A program made the position numbers and the translations under genes. The notes under the pieces are model-generated. The model worked only from the letters and a program-made list of their open reading frames with translations. It ran no database searches and was not told where the DNA came from. Shown one piece after another: positions 10,041 through 21,779 of a stretch of 64,000 nucleotides of DNA. The stretch's first letter is position 1. Every line of letters begins with the position of its first letter. Source of the DNA: Odiellus spinosus (Eukaryota; Arthropoda; Arachnida; Opiliones; Phalangiidae); assembly GCA_963920705.1 (NCBI GenBank), contig OY987230.1, positions 4,650,001-4,714,000 on the forward strand, given 5' to 3'.

Positions 10041-13000
10041 GTGCTTGAATTTCAAATTAGCTTTACCTTGCTATATAAGTAAACCCACTATGGCTCATTG
10101 CACAGCAGCTACCGTAACTCGTTTGTTATTTAGTACTCTTCCACGAACGCCTTATATAGTATCTTTTGGATTCGAGTCTATTTTAGCCTTCTGAGGTTCT
10201 AACTTTTAATGAATTGAAACGTTATATTCATTTAAATTAAAATTAAATGATACAACTTAATATAAAAACCGATGTCGCTGAAAATTAAATTTAATATGAA
10301 AAATATTTTCGAAGATATTCACTGTTTTCTTATAGATTGATTACATAAAAGGCGCGTTTTCACTGATGTCCAAGTTAAAAATAAATATTAGATATAAAGG
10401 CGCGTTGACACGAGTATCCAAGATAAAATAGAAATAAATATTAGATATAAAGGTGGGTTCACACGGGTATCCAAAGTTAGAATAAAGATTAGATGTAACG
10501 GCGCGTTTCCAAGATGCAATGGTTTAATAAAGATTAGAAAGAAAGACGCGTTCACACGGATTTATAAGTTAGAAATAAATAAAGATAAGATATAGTGGCG
10601 CGTTCACAAGTAGCTAAGTTGAAATAATAAAGATTAGATATAAAGACACGATCACACGGATATTCAAGATATGAAAAGTGGAAAAATGAAGTGTCATTGG
10701 TGTAGCTATTTCTATGGGCTTGACCACATTGTTCTCTCTCTCTCTCTTGGTCGAACCAAAGGTGTTAAATTCGCGTTTTTGGTGCATAGTGACATGGTGT
10801 CGTGACATCCCGCACGCATCTGTGTAAGGTCAAATTACAGAAGCCTAAATTCTAGCCCCATCTTTGTAATTTCGGATTTTCTTGGACAAAAGAAGAAGAG
10901 ATAGGAATTCGCCAGTCAGTTAAAGTGCTTGGACATTTGGGGGAAAATAAAAACAAAGGGAAGCACATTTTTAGAGGCAATGAACCGACACGTGTCTCCG
11001 CTTAGCGACGGTAGATGTAATACTAAGTAGTAGGAAAAAAAATCAATTTTAAAACTCCTACACTGAAACATCAGAACGACCGTACGGAATCAAATTTGCA
11101 TGGCGTCAGTTTTTTTTCACATAGCTTTTTTTTTAATCAATGTTTGAACTTAATTTTAATATATTTAGACGTGGAATTTTGTTGAAAAGTAAATTTAATC
11201 TGAAAGAGGGGGCTATAAGATATACAAAAAATAGTTTAAGCGAAATTCATGAGATAAGCCGAATCCCTTTACTAACACTTCAAATAACGTTGAATCTCCT
11301 TTCCCTCCTAGGACGAGATGATTAATTTCTTTCCGAGTAAATTTTGTTAGAGGTTTAAATTCTTACTTTTAATTTCTTAATTAAAATATCTCTCTCAGAA
11401 ATCAGTTATCAAACTCTTTATCTCATGATACAATCTCTTTTTATGTAAGGAAAGGGGATGGAGCTTTGCAACGGAAAGTTCCACAATTTCACCATCTATC
11501 TAGTGAAGATAATTTTCCAGCAAGATCCCGGTGCATCCGTATTAATACATTATCATTAAACACTGTATGACCAAAGCTTACAATTAATCAATTACTGTGA
11601 ATAAGTATTCTTTATCCGAATATTGATGAATCATTGACCCCATTTCCTAGATAATTCACGATCTTTGGTGACCTTCAATAATTCCGTAATTCCGTCATTT
11701 AAACTATCTGTCGAAGATTCAAGAAAGAAATAGCATTATACGCCCATTTAAATCATACACACACATGATGCTGCCCTTATTTCGTTTGTCGCCATTTTTA
11801 AACTGCTTAAAAACGTAATCGTTGAGCACGCCGCTATAGTTTGAGTCCCTTTAAAACTCTTAATATATCAAAAATGTTCATTGGCTTAACTATTCTTCTA
11901 TATTTTTAGAGTATATTTAACTCCAGAACTGGCAAATATCCTGAATACACTGTGAAATTCTACGTGAAAGTTATGAAACTTTACGAAAATTATAAAATTC
12001 TCCGAGAAAATCCCAAAATAAGTGATAAAAGAAAGGTAAGCCTTGTTAAGCCTGGTTTTCACTAGCCGATATTTCACGGAATCGGTAAAAACATCCGTAG
12101 ATCTTGACGCAAAATTCCGCTAGGCAAACCGTTTTCACTTTGTGCGTAAAATAGCTCCTGCCTTCCGCTAGTGGCGCTAGAGAGAAATTCGGCTGCAAAA
12201 AGTCCAAGGTCGTGGCCTCTATCGGCGAGTCTAGCCTCAATAATCAAAATGGTGAACAACGAAGTGTCGTTTGAGGATTTTCTTCGGCTTATTTTAAGGC
12301 TGCTTTTCCGTTGAAAGTTACCGATTTTAAAACATTAGATGGCGCTCTACATCGAACAGGGGGACCCCCTTTTTTGTTGGGATATCGAGAATAAAACACA
12401 TGACGGTCGGAACGCACGCCACACAAATGGGTCTTATCTATTGTAAAGAAAGGGTCAGAGTTCCCCTTTCTAAGGTTGAGAAAAATATTTTCTCAGTTTT
12501 TTAAACAACTTCTACCTCTGGCGGTTTTCATTCGGAACTAGGACTCTGGGTTAACTCAATGGAGAAATTAGAAGGGTGTATTTCATCCTAAGTTTATTTA
12601 AAATTAATCAAGCGTAATTTTCTCTTAATATCTCATTAAAAAGTGTGATTTCGATCTATGATTTGAGATTATTTTTACGATGATACGGTATTTAGAAATC
12701 AAATTACAGGCCGATAGCTTAAACTTAAATTTTTCACAAAAGTTAAATTTTGACTTTAAACCTAAATATCTTTTAAAATAAGAAAGTTAAAAGAATCAAA
12801 AAGTACTCAAATCATGCGTACAAATGTTTTGAACAAAATTCCACATTTCGTGGCCTAATCGGTTTGCTAGTTCTACAAAACGGTAGGATGAAAAGGAGTC
12901 ATATAAGGCCAAATCTTTATCGACTTTGGATAATTATAACTAATAATCCCGATATGTCATAAGAAAAATCTAGCACCAATACATTAAGCAGACATTTTTC

Positions 13001-14748
13001 TATAATATTTGAAAGCCTGGTATTTCTAACTGTAATAAACTGTATAAAAAGTTGATATAACCAAAGCACAAAAATGTAGTTTTAAGGGAAGAAGAGCCTT
13101 AATTGAATTAATACGGTAATGATTTTTGCATTACGGCGAAAATAACTTCGAATATAAAAGTCTATGAATCGTGACTTCTTCTACAAACGTCTCTAGATTC
13201 AATAGTTTCGCCATTAATTTCAATTAAATAAATAAAACCAAAACTTTGGCTAAAAACGCAACACAAGGCGACAAGAAACCCCCTTGGAACCACTAGGATC
13301 ACGCGAGATGCCTACGACGTCACGACCTCACGCTTCCTATTGGTCAATGCTTTCCTTTTCCGCTAAAAAATACGGAAAAATAGAAACTCGATTCCGTGCA
13401 AGGTGGCTGAAAAACGCAAGAATTTGCGGAAAGTTACCTCTGAAAAACGCGGCGTTGGCCCAATTCCGTCGCGTTTCTGCCTAATGAAAACCAGCTTTTA
13501 GTAATGAAATTATAAAGGGTAAAATTTCAAATTTTAACATTTCAGATGGTTATGATTTTGAAATACGCATTGGAATCGCAAGTACCTCCTCCCATGCCCG
13601 TAACTCGCTTTATAATAGGAGTACCTCTTTACGCGAGACTACAGGTTGAAGGGAAAGGAAATATGGTGTCAACCCCTAAAAGACGAACACAAAAATTAAA
13701 CGAATATGGCGAAAAAATACCCCCAAAAAGGCGAACAAAAATCAAGACTGAAACGGATGAAAACGTGTTGAAAGACAGAAAAGATGAGGTTGAACTTAAA
13801 ACCGGAGGTAACTGCCATTGGTCCGATTCTACCGATATAATTATTCCCAGCGCTTTAAGCAACAAAAACAATCCTATGTTAAATAAAAGAGATACTCCGC
13901 AAAAATCATCCTTAGTTGGTCGTTCAGTGACAAATTCCAGTAATTGTCGAAAAGCCATTAAATTTAACGAACCTATTTTGAGTGTCGGAACTTTACCATC
14001 ATCCCTTCCACCGCCTCGCGATTCTTCCATTGGCGACGCGCAATCTTTAATGCACGCCGCGTCTTGTTTGGTAAACGATTTGCCTTTGTTACTGAATGAA
14101 AATGAACTTGACATTAACCCGAATACAAACATAGAACTCCATTCCGTTCCTAACTTGGATATACATACTGGAGCTAGTATCGAACTTCAAACAGAGCAAA
14201 ATCTTTTAACGCCTTTGCACAATCCTAATTTCAACTTGCAAATAAGTCCAAATTTTCATTTAGACACTAGTCCCGCGGTAAGTATAACTTCAAGTCCAGC
14301 GACCCCCGTCGCTACCAATAAAAAGGATAGAAAAAAACAAAAGAAGGCCAGATTGAAGGAAAAAACTGAAATAGAAAATAAATCTCGTAAAGCGGCGCCA
14401 CCGGTTAAAGTGACAGACGCGGCGGCTCTAGTTTTAAATCAGGAACAAAGTACGAGTAGAAATAATATTTCTACAACTCCGATCTGTTCCTTAAATAGCG
14501 AGATTGAAGGAAATGACAGTAGAAACGTCTCCAGACTTAGGAAAAAACCTACTGTTAAGGTCATGCACACATTAGAAGAGATTGTTAAGGCCCAAGAACA
14601 GTTACGATCGAAGTTAAAATCTATTCATGATATGAGTTTTAGATGCGACAATGTGGAATTACTCGAAGAAATAGTCACCAATTTAAAAGGGCTTAGTGAT
14701 ACACTTAAATCGAGTTTACCGCCTGCCAAACCAAGAAGGAGAAAATAA
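10002..14748 (+). CDS. Unrecognised spliced gene, about 455 aa
   Basis: Proposed exons are 10002-10040, 11910-12035 and 13546-14748, all joining in phase 0. The last two are well supported; the first is tentative. The protein would start MSSDDRKKTSSSS, continue with a compact basic and aromatic segment (SRTGKYPEYTVKFYVKVMKL), and then run for 400 residues. That long part is low-complexity and polar: a basic patch near its start (KRRTQKL, PPKRRTK), a Pro/Ser/Asn-rich middle with the tandem-like NPNFNLQISPNFHLDTSP, a strongly basic stretch (KKDRKKQKKARLKEK), a C-terminal segment likely to be helical (EEIVKAQEQLRSKLKS) and a basic end PPAKPRRRK. This suggests a disordered nuclear protein that binds DNA, RNA or chromatin, but I recognise no family and infer no function. 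AATAAA follows the stop. Confidence 0.65.
10041..11909 (+). other. Putative intron 1 of the unrecognised gene
   Basis: About 1.9 kb of AT-rich sequence with an imperfect minisatellite at 10350-10675. It ends in a good acceptor, a T-rich tract plus TTTTTAG, at 11909. No other exon is evident. Confidence 0.4.
10350..10675. repeat. Imperfect ~50-bp minisatellite, about seven copies
   Basis: Each unit starts near GGCGCGTTCACACGG, continues with TATCCAAGTTA, and ends with AATAAAGATTAGATATAAA. Units are 45-55 bp and diverged, so the array is old. GGCGCGTTCACACGG-like text also resembles ends of inverted-repeat elements, so it may have grown from a transposon end. Confidence 0.7.
11910..12035 (+). 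CDS. Internal exon of the unrecognised gene
   Basis: This stretch gives 42 open codons in phase 0 at both ends, flanked by TTTTTAG and by a consensus donor AAAG|GTAAG. The translation, with FNSRTGKYPEYTVKFYVK and LYENYKILRENPK, is rich in Lys and Tyr, unlike the random AT-rich DNA around it. It looks like the only folded part of the protein. Confidence 0.7.
12052..13494. mobile_element. Inverted-repeat element filling intron 2
   Basis: CTGGTTTTCACTAG at 12052-12065 and CTAATGAAAACCAG at 13481-13494 are near-perfect inverted ends. Together they take up almost the whole intron between the donor at 12036 and the acceptor at 13545. Bases 12249-12314 read MVNNEVSFEDFLRLILRLLF before a stop, which might be a decayed element ORF. 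The flanks (TTAAG and CTTTTA) hint at a 3-bp TWA duplication of the PIF/Harbinger kind, but I am not sure of it. Confidence 0.5.
13546..14748 (+). CDS. Terminal exon of the unrecognised gene
   Basis: This is the longest host-like open frame in the window, with 400 codons and a TAA stop at 14746-14748. A good acceptor (TTTTAACATTTCAG) lies directly before ATG 13546, which would be an internal methionine if the exon at 11910 is used; the frame could also start here. Composition is Ser/Asn/Pro/Lys-rich and mostly disordered, with several basic clusters. It has none of the GC or codon character of the nearby retroelements. A 167-codon minus-strand frame across it is a shadow. Confidence 0.75.
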   Translation: MVMILKYALESQVPPPMPVTRFIIGVPLYARLQVEGKGNMVSTPKRRTQKLNEYGEKIPPKRRTKIKTETDENVLKDRKDEVELKTGGNCHWSDSTDIIIPSALSNKNNPMLNKRDTPQKSSLVGRSVTNSSNCRKAIKFNEPILSVGTLPSSLPPPRDSSIGDAQSLMHAASCLVNDLPLLLNENELDINPNTNIELHSVPNLDIHTGASIELQTEQNLLTPLHNPNFNLQISPNFHLDTSPAVSITSSPATPVATNKKDRKKQKKARLKEKTEIENKSRKAAPPVKVTDAAALVLNQEQSTSRNNISTTPICSLNSEIEGNDSRNVSRLRKKPTVKVMHTLEEIVKAQEQLRSKLKSIHDMSFRCDNVELLEEIVTNLKGLSDTLKSSLPPAKPRRRK

Positions 14749-14760
14749 TTTTGATATTCT

Positions 14761-14766
14761 AATAAA
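14761..14766 (+). terminator. Polyadenylation signal of the unrecognised gene
   Basis: AATAAA at about 14761, some 12 bases past the stop, with a second AATAAA near 14808 followed by a T-rich region. This supports 14748 as the true 3' end of the coding sequence. Confidence 0.55.
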
Positions 14767-14983
14767 TGTTTCGCTAATTTTTAATTGTATTATTATTTTT
14801 TTTCTTTAATAAATACTTTTTAAAGGGAGAAAGCAATATAACAAGTGATTTTTGTTATCCATTCCTTATCGTTTAAGTATGCCTAATCCGCTATTAGCTA
14901 CTATTGTACCAGAAATAAATTTAAAACTGAAATGGAAATGTGAATTTGGAATTTATTTCCATTGATTTGTCATTGATAAGGCG

Positions 14984-15337
14984 AGATTTCTGAGAGACTT
15001 CCAAAAACATCTGAGCGGGGAATACCTATTCTTCGAATGTCCATTTTGTTCGAACATTTTCGAATACTCATTACTTTGAATTACATGCTATGGGCCAGTA
15101 CTCTCATGTTAAAACGCCATAGGAAATTAGGAGTAGCCGGTACTCTCATGCCATAGAAAAGATTTCTGAGAGACGTCCAAAAACATCTGAGCTGGGAATA
15201 CCAATTCTTCGAATGTCCATTTTGTTCGAACATTTTCGAATACTCATTACTTCGAATTGCACGCTATGGGCCGGTACTCTCATGTTAAAACGCCATAGGA
15301 AATTAGGAGTAGCCGGTATTCTCATGCCATAGGAAAA
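14984..15337. repeat. Tandem duplication of a 177-bp unit
   Basis: Bases 14984-15160 and 15161-15337 are about 95% identical. Both begin GATTTCTGAGAGAC, contain TTCTTCGAATGTCCATTTTG, and end with GCCGGTA(C/T)TCTCATGCCATAG. Fragments of the same text continue to about 15430 (CTTCGAATG...GTGCCATAG). No coding capacity. Confidence 0.85.
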
Positions 15338-15434
15338 GCCGTAACTTTTATTGAATAGATCATTCCCACATAGCGAGCTCGTATCTTCGAATGTTCATTC
15401 CTTCGAATTGCATGGTAAAGTGCCATAGCATCCT

Positions 15435-15725
15435 CTATGGTTCGGGCGGAGAAACGTACAAGGAACCGGACTCTCGGACCCTTGAGTTCCGAACATCGTC
15501 ATCGCGATCAAAGAAATTATTTTTCCTCCCTTTATATGTTATATTAAAAATGTCTTTGTGAACAAAGACCCAGGAGGACGTGTTATGATTTTGTATTGCT
15601 GAAGTGACAGATATTAAATTTAAATTTTCTTTTAAAACATAAAATTTAAATGTAAACACAATTTTAACCATCAGACAGGATTTCGAGTTTCTAATCTCAA
15701 AACAACTTATTTTATTCACTTGGAA

Positions 15726-15767
<42 letters not shown>

Positions 15768-15977
15768 ACCCTATTTTCTCCCATTCACCCTTAACATTTT
15801 TGGCTTAAATATTTTTCAGGAAAAACGTATATTGAACTGTTATTTTTTAGTCTAACGCGACTCCTCCACTTGTTTTCTTAATTTAGCACTAATTGACACG
15901 ACTCGTTGTTCAACAAATCGTTATAAATACTCGCCGGATTATAGTAATAGGGATTCTAATACTATTTCAAATTATCG

Positions 15978-16008
<31 letters not shown>

Positions 16009-16100
16009 GTGATTCCCTTAAGAGACCACTAATTAGCAGTGAAATTCTTAAATACTTAAGGGTTGGTTTTAGTCATTCGCAACCTTGATTAAGACCAAAT
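15435..16100. other. Intergenic with two A homopolymers
   Basis: Long A runs at about 15731-15765 and 15979-16004. Such runs could be tails of retroposed copies, but I could not find target duplications around them. The 94-codon minus-strand frame at 15435-15719 is not supported as a gene. Confidence 0.4.
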
Positions 16101-19050
16101 ACGTGAATTTTTCTAGAGAATTTTTCTGCTGATCTTTTCTAGTGAATTTTTCTGCTGATTTTTTTCTAGTGTATTTTTCTGCTGATCTATTCTAGTGAAT
16201 TTTTCTGCTGATCTTTTCTAGTGAATTTTTCTGCTGATCCTGTCTAGTGAATTTTTCTGCTGATCTTGTCTAGTGAATTTTTCTGCTGATCTTGTCTAGT
16301 GAAGTTTGATCCACTAAAAAGGGGAGTAATAAGGAGGCTGAAGCCCAAACCCCCGGGCCCACTGGTTTAGCTTCTTTATTAAAGAAATGTTCCTCTGCTG
16401 TCTATCCTTAGGCACGTATAATTAATCCATGGAAGAGTCGAGGAAGGAAAAAAAAACAACGTCGAGTTTTCTAGGGAATTTTTTTAGTTTTCCAAGAATA
16501 TTTATATTTTATTTTTCTAGTGAATTTTTCCATGGAAATTTTCCAGTGAATTTTTGTAGTGAACTTTCCAGTGAATTTTTCTAGTGAATATTTCTGCTGA
16601 TCTTTTCTAGTGAATTTTTCTGCTGATCTTTTCTAGTGAATTTTTCTGCTGATCTTTTCTAGTGAATTTTTCTGCTGATCTTTTCTAGTGAATTTTTCTG
16701 CTGATCTTTTGTAGTGAATTTTTCAAGAGAATTTTTTAGTAGATATTTCTAGTGAATTTTTTGTATCGAACTTTTCTAATAAATTTTTCATGGAGCTTTT
16801 CTATTGAATATCTCCAGAGAATTTTTCAATATATTTTTTCTAGGGAATATTTCTAGAGAATTTCTCCATTGAATTTTTCTATGGAATTTTTTAGAAAATT
16901 TATCATGGGAATTTTTATAGAGTTTTTCAAGTGAATTACTTTTGGGAAGTTTTTCTAGGGAATTTTTGTATTGAATTTTTCTAGTGAATCTTTCCAGTGA
17001 AGTTTTCTAGTGAGTTATTTTTGGGGAGTTTTTCAATGTTATTTAAAAGTGGATTTTTTAGTAAATTTTAGTAGTGAATTTTTCTAGTGAAATTTTCTAG
17101 TGAATTACTTTGAGAATTTTTTCAGGGAAAATTTTGTAGTAAATTTTTCTTTTAAATTTTTTCAAGTGAATTTTTCTAGTGAATTTTCATAAAGAATTTT
17201 TTAAGTGAATTATTTTTGGGAAACTTTCTAGGGAATTTTTGTAGTGAATTTTTTTAGTTAATTTTTCTTATGAATTTTTCTAGTTCATTTTTGTAATGAA
17301 GTAGTCTAGATAATTTTTCTTATGAATTTTTCTAGTTCATTTTTGTAATGAATTAGTCTAGATAATTTGTCTAGTTAATTTTTCTAATGAATATTAATAT
17401 TTTCAAGGAATTTTTCTAGTGAATTATATATTTTGGGGAGCTTTTCTAGAGAAATTTTGCTAGTGAACTTTTCTAGTGAATTATTTTTGGATAGTTTTCT
17501 AAGGAATTTTGTTACAGAATTGTTTTTAGAGAATTTTGATAGGGAATTGCTTTTAGGGAATCTTGCTAGGGGATTGTTTTTAGAGAATTTTTCTAGGGAA
17601 AATTCTATGTGAATTTTTCTACTGCATTTTGTAATGTGAATGTTTCCTTTGAATTTGTCAATGGAATTTATCTGGAGAATTTTTCCAGTGAGTGTTTGGA
17701 GTGTGTTATTTTTGGGGAGTTTTTCAATGTAATTTTTTTAATAAATTTTTCAATGTAATTTTTTTAATAAATTTTTCAATGTAATTTTTTTAATAAATTT
17801 TTCAATGTAATTTTTTTAATAAATTTTTCTAGTTAATTTTTCTAATGAATTTTTCTCGTTAATTTTTCCAATAAATGTTTGTAGTGAATTATTTTTGGGG
17901 AGTTTTTCAAGGATTTTTTTGTATTGAATTTTTCTAGTGAATTTTTCAAGTGAATTTTTCTAGTGAATTTTTCTAGTGAATTTTTCGAGTGAATTGTTTC
18001 AGTGAATTTTTCGAGTGAATTGTTTCAGTGAATTTTTCTAGTGAATTTTTTTAGTGGATTTACCTATTGAGTTTTTTGTATCAAACCTTTCTCATAAATT
18101 TTTCATAGAATTTTTTTAATGAATATTTCTATAGAAGTTTTCCACAGAATTTTTCTATTGTATATTTCCAGAGAATTTTTCCATTGAATTTTTGTAGGGA
18201 ATTTGTGTAGAAAATTTAACTTGAATTATTTTTTATCTTGGGAATTTTTGTAGTGAATTTTTCTGCTGATCTTTTCTTGTGAATTTTTCTGCTGATCTTT
18301 TCTAGTGAATCTTTCCAGTGAATTTTTGTAGTGAGTTATTTTTGGGGATGTTTTTCTAGAAAGTTATTGAATCTTTGTAGGGAATTTTTCTAGGGAATTT
18401 GTGTAGAAAATTTATCTTGAGAATTTTTCAAGTGAATTATTTTTTATCTTGGGAATTTTTCTAGTGAGTTTTTCTGCTGATCTCTTCCTGTGAAGTTTTC
18501 TGCTCATCTTTTCTAGTGAATGTTTCTGCTGATCTTTTCTAGTGAATTTTTCTGATCTTTTCTAGTGAATTTTTCTGATCTTTTCTAGTGAATTTTTCTG
18601 ATCTTTTCTAGTGAATTTTTCTGATCTTTTCTAGTGAATTTTTCTGATCTTTTCTAGTGAATTTTTCTGATCTTTTCTAGTGAATTTTTCTGATCTTTTC
18701 TAGTGAATTTTTCTGATCTTTTCTAGTGAATTTTTCTGATCTTTTCTAGTGAATTTTTCTGATCTTTTCTAGTGAATTTTTCTGATCTTTTGTAGTGAAT
18801 TTTGTTTAGTGAATTGTGTAGAAATTTTATCTTGAGAATTTTTCAAGTAAATTATTATTTATCTTGTGAATTTTTGTAGTGAATTTTTCAAGTGAATTTT
18901 TCTAGTGAATCTTTCCAGTGACTTTTCTAGTGAATCTTTCCAGTGACTTTTCTAGTGAATCTTTCCAGTGACTTTTTGTAGTGAGTTATTTTTGGGGATG
19001 TTTTTCTGTGGTATTTTTCTAGAGAATGTTTGTAGCGAATTTTTCATTTC
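16100..19050. repeat. Satellite-like array of a 13-bp unit (forward orientation)
   Basis: Nearly 3 kb is built from variants of AATTTTTCTAGTG (13 bp). Higher-order versions include a 26-bp form with CTGCTGATCTTTTCTAGTG (16130-16300, 16580-16710), a 26-bp form with CAATGTAATTTTTTTAATA (17716-17830) and a 23-bp form TTTTTCTGATCTTTTCTAG with about eleven clean copies (18540-18790). A unique segment at about 16313-16480 interrupts it. Large stretches are diverged while a few sub-arrays are almost identical, which means repeated local re-amplification. Confidence 0.85.
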
Positions 19051-19053
19051 ACA

Positions 19054-19815
19054 TGAAAAATTCCCGTGATAAATTTTCTACAATAATTCTCTAGAAATAT
19101 TCCCGTGATAAATTTTCTACAATAATTCTCTAGAAATATTCCCTAGAAAAATTCTATGGAAAAATTCTCTAGAAATACTCCCTAGAAAAATTCTCAAGAA
19201 ATACTCCCTAGAAAAATTCTCAAGAAATACTCCCTAGAGAAATTCTCAAGAAATACTCCCTAGAGAAATTCTCAAGAAATACTCCCTAGAGAAATTCTCA
19301 AGAAATACTCCCTAGAGAAATTCTCAAGAAATACTCCCTAGAGAAATTCTCAAGAAATACTCCCTAGAGAAATTCTCAAGAAATACTCCCTAAAGAAATT
19401 CTCAAGAAATACTCCCTAGAGAAATTCTCAAGAAATACTCCCTAGAGAAATTCTCAAGAAATACTCCCTAAAGAAATTCTCAAGAAATACTCCCTAGAGA
19501 AATTCTCAAGAAATACTCCCTAGAGAAATTCTCAAGAAATACTCCCTAGAGAAATTCTCAAGAAATACTCCCTAGAGAAATTCTCAAGAAATACTCCCTA
19601 GAGAAATTCTCAAGAAATACTCCCTAGAGAAATTCTCAAGAAATACTTCCTAGAGAAATTCTCAAGAAATACTCCCTAGAGAAATTCTCAAGAAATACTC
19701 CCTAGAGAAATTCTCAAGAAATACTCCTTAGAGAAATTCTCAAGAAATACTCCATAGAGAAATTCTCAAGAAATACTCCCTAGAGAAATTCTCAAGAAAT
19801 ACTCCCTAGAAAAAT
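19054..19815. repeat. 26-bp array, same 13-bp family in reverse orientation
   Basis: The unit GAAATTCTCAAG plus AAATACTCCCTAGA runs about 25 times with few changes. Read on the other strand it is CTAGGGAGTATTT + CTTGAGAATTTCT, two 13-mers of the CTAGTGAATTTTT family. So the orientation of the array flips at about 19050, where GAATTTTTCATTTCACATGAAAAATTC forms a small palindrome. The inverted half is much more uniform than the forward half. Confidence 0.85.
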
Positions 19816-20440
19816 TCTATGAAACATTTATTAGAAAAGTTCTATACAAAAAACAATTTGGAGAAAATGTCCGTCGTAGCTAAATTAACACAGGATCCCC
19901 AATGCGGCTGAACTGCCATTTTTATAAGCTTGTGATACTGGAGGTTTTGTGGCAAGGGCGGGCATCGAAGGGTTATTAATTACTCACCATGATTTAGATT
20001 AAATGAAAAAGGTCTTAAATGTACGTTGATTGACTTGTCCTTTTCCAAAACTTTAGCGTTGTTTTTTGGTTCTCTTTTAACCTTGTTTTCTAGTCACTTT
20101 TAGAATATTTTAAGATTATAAAAGTGAGTACGCATATGGTTTGAATTACAATAGATCATTTTCCCCCTTCCAAGGGTCGCACTCGAATAATGGAATTGGT
20201 GTAAAAAATATTTTTTTTGGAGAATAAATATATTTTCATTGGGACGATTAATTCACACAAAAAACTTTGTAGTTTGGTATATAATCCATATTATGTGAAA
20301 ACAAAAAGCGAGCGGGAAAATTGTCAACGTTTTTATCTAATCAATACTCGAAAAGGGGACGTGACTTAAATATCGCCCTCTAGAGCCAGAAACTCTGTCG
20401 GCGTTTATGAGGCACTGGATTCGCGTGCGATATTAAAAGT
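19816..20440. other. Intergenic, nothing recognised
   Basis: Ordinary AT-rich sequence between the satellite and the CpG-containing patch at 20380-20520. No gene supported. Confidence 0.4.
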
Positions 20441-20449
20441 ATCGGGGCT

Positions 20450-20801
20450 CGTTTCATTCAGGTGACGCGCTTCGATGAGAGGGAGGTGTCGCTGCGGGTG
20501 TAGTGAGTGAGAAACCGTTTTATAATTTGATGAGCCAAATTTGAAGCGATGATGAATGCAGACTCGTGAAAAATGAATTACGCAATTATTCAGTTTAAAG
20601 AAAATATTTATAGTTATTTATAGTTTATTTATTTTTATAGTTTGTAATTTATGAAGTCGAATTACTTATACACGTGCGTACAATTTTCCCGGTTTCTTTG
20701 GAGTTGGCAATCATTGACGGATAAAGAATGTGAGGTGAAGCAATTATTTCACAAACTCGATCGAACGACTAATTGCGTGATGTTTTAACTTCCCAATAAG
20801 G
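20450..20801 (+). promoter_or_regulatory. Possible promoter and 5' untranslated exon of the GEF gene
   Basis: A CpG-richer patch with CGGGGCTCGTTTCATTCAGGT (an insect initiator-like TCATTC) is followed by about 350 bases ending in a good donor, AATAAG|GTATGT, near 20801. There is no long ORF, which suits an untranslated first exon that would splice to the acceptor at 31307. The link is inference only; it could equally be an unrelated transcript or nothing. Confidence 0.2.
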
Positions 20802-21779
20802 TATGTTTTCGTTCTAATATAAATATTTGTCGATATCATTCAGTAAGGAAATTGGGCGCTTAATATATCGGTATCTGACAGATTCGCAATGCTGGTAAAT
20901 GTCTTAAGTATTTAAGTCTGAAATTGAATTGGACTCATCATACTTTACAACAAGTGATATTGTTTTGAATTGTACACAAAAGTGATCACGCTTGATATCG
21001 TTGTACACCCGAGGTTGAAAGTTCAGATTAAAATTTAACATTGAAAAAACCGGATGTTACTGGTATAAGGAGCTATAATCCCAGTAAAGATATTGCGAAT
21101 CAATCCGTTCTATCTCTTACTTTAACAATATTGACGTCATGTCGCCAAGCTTATCATCTAAATTATGGGACCATATAGTGCAAATACTTTGTACATCGGA
21201 GGTATGGAGTGTGTACAATCTAATTTAACAGGCCCGCAAAGAGTTGTCATATGATTGTCTAGCAATAACTGGATTTACGGACTTGGAAGACGCGTTTCGC
21301 CTAATGACAATAGGGTCTTTTTACTCTATGATACGATCGAGGAGTAGCTTTCAAAATATACTCACTATAATTAAGGAAGTCAAAAAAGGCAAATTTTGTA
21401 AAATGCCAAAACACCAGGCATTGATGCTAGACACAGCGTTTTAGCTTGTAATAAATTATCGCATAGCGCGCTAAAGTAGATATTTTTGAAACCCTTCCTC
21501 TTGTCCCAACCTTAATTAATGGACTCTGATTCAAGATTTTATTTGAGACCCGTAAAAATACAACCCCATTTCTATCGAGGCGGCTCACAAGATGGGAGCA
21601 CAGTCAAAAAAAAATAAAATAATAATAAAATTAAATTTAAAAATTCAAAAGTTCAAAAAACATCAAAATTGCTCATATCGCTGTCAATATCACATATACA
21701 AATTACTTAGCACATCTTTACAACCTTAAATTGTAGAATCACAATAGGAACCTTGACAGTGTAATACAGTAAGGGATAT
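20802..21779. other. Intergenic or intronic, nothing recognised
   Basis: AT-rich DNA. The 66-codon frame at 21244-21444 has no recognisable features. Confidence 0.4.

Noticed and set aside
13629..14132. 167-codon minus-strand frame
   Set aside because: Shadow of the 400-codon exon on the + strand, which has splice sites and a polyadenylation signal.
16100..19815. CRISPR-like array
   Set aside because: There are no unique spacers between repeats, the units are contiguous tandem copies, and the DNA is clearly from a eukaryote.
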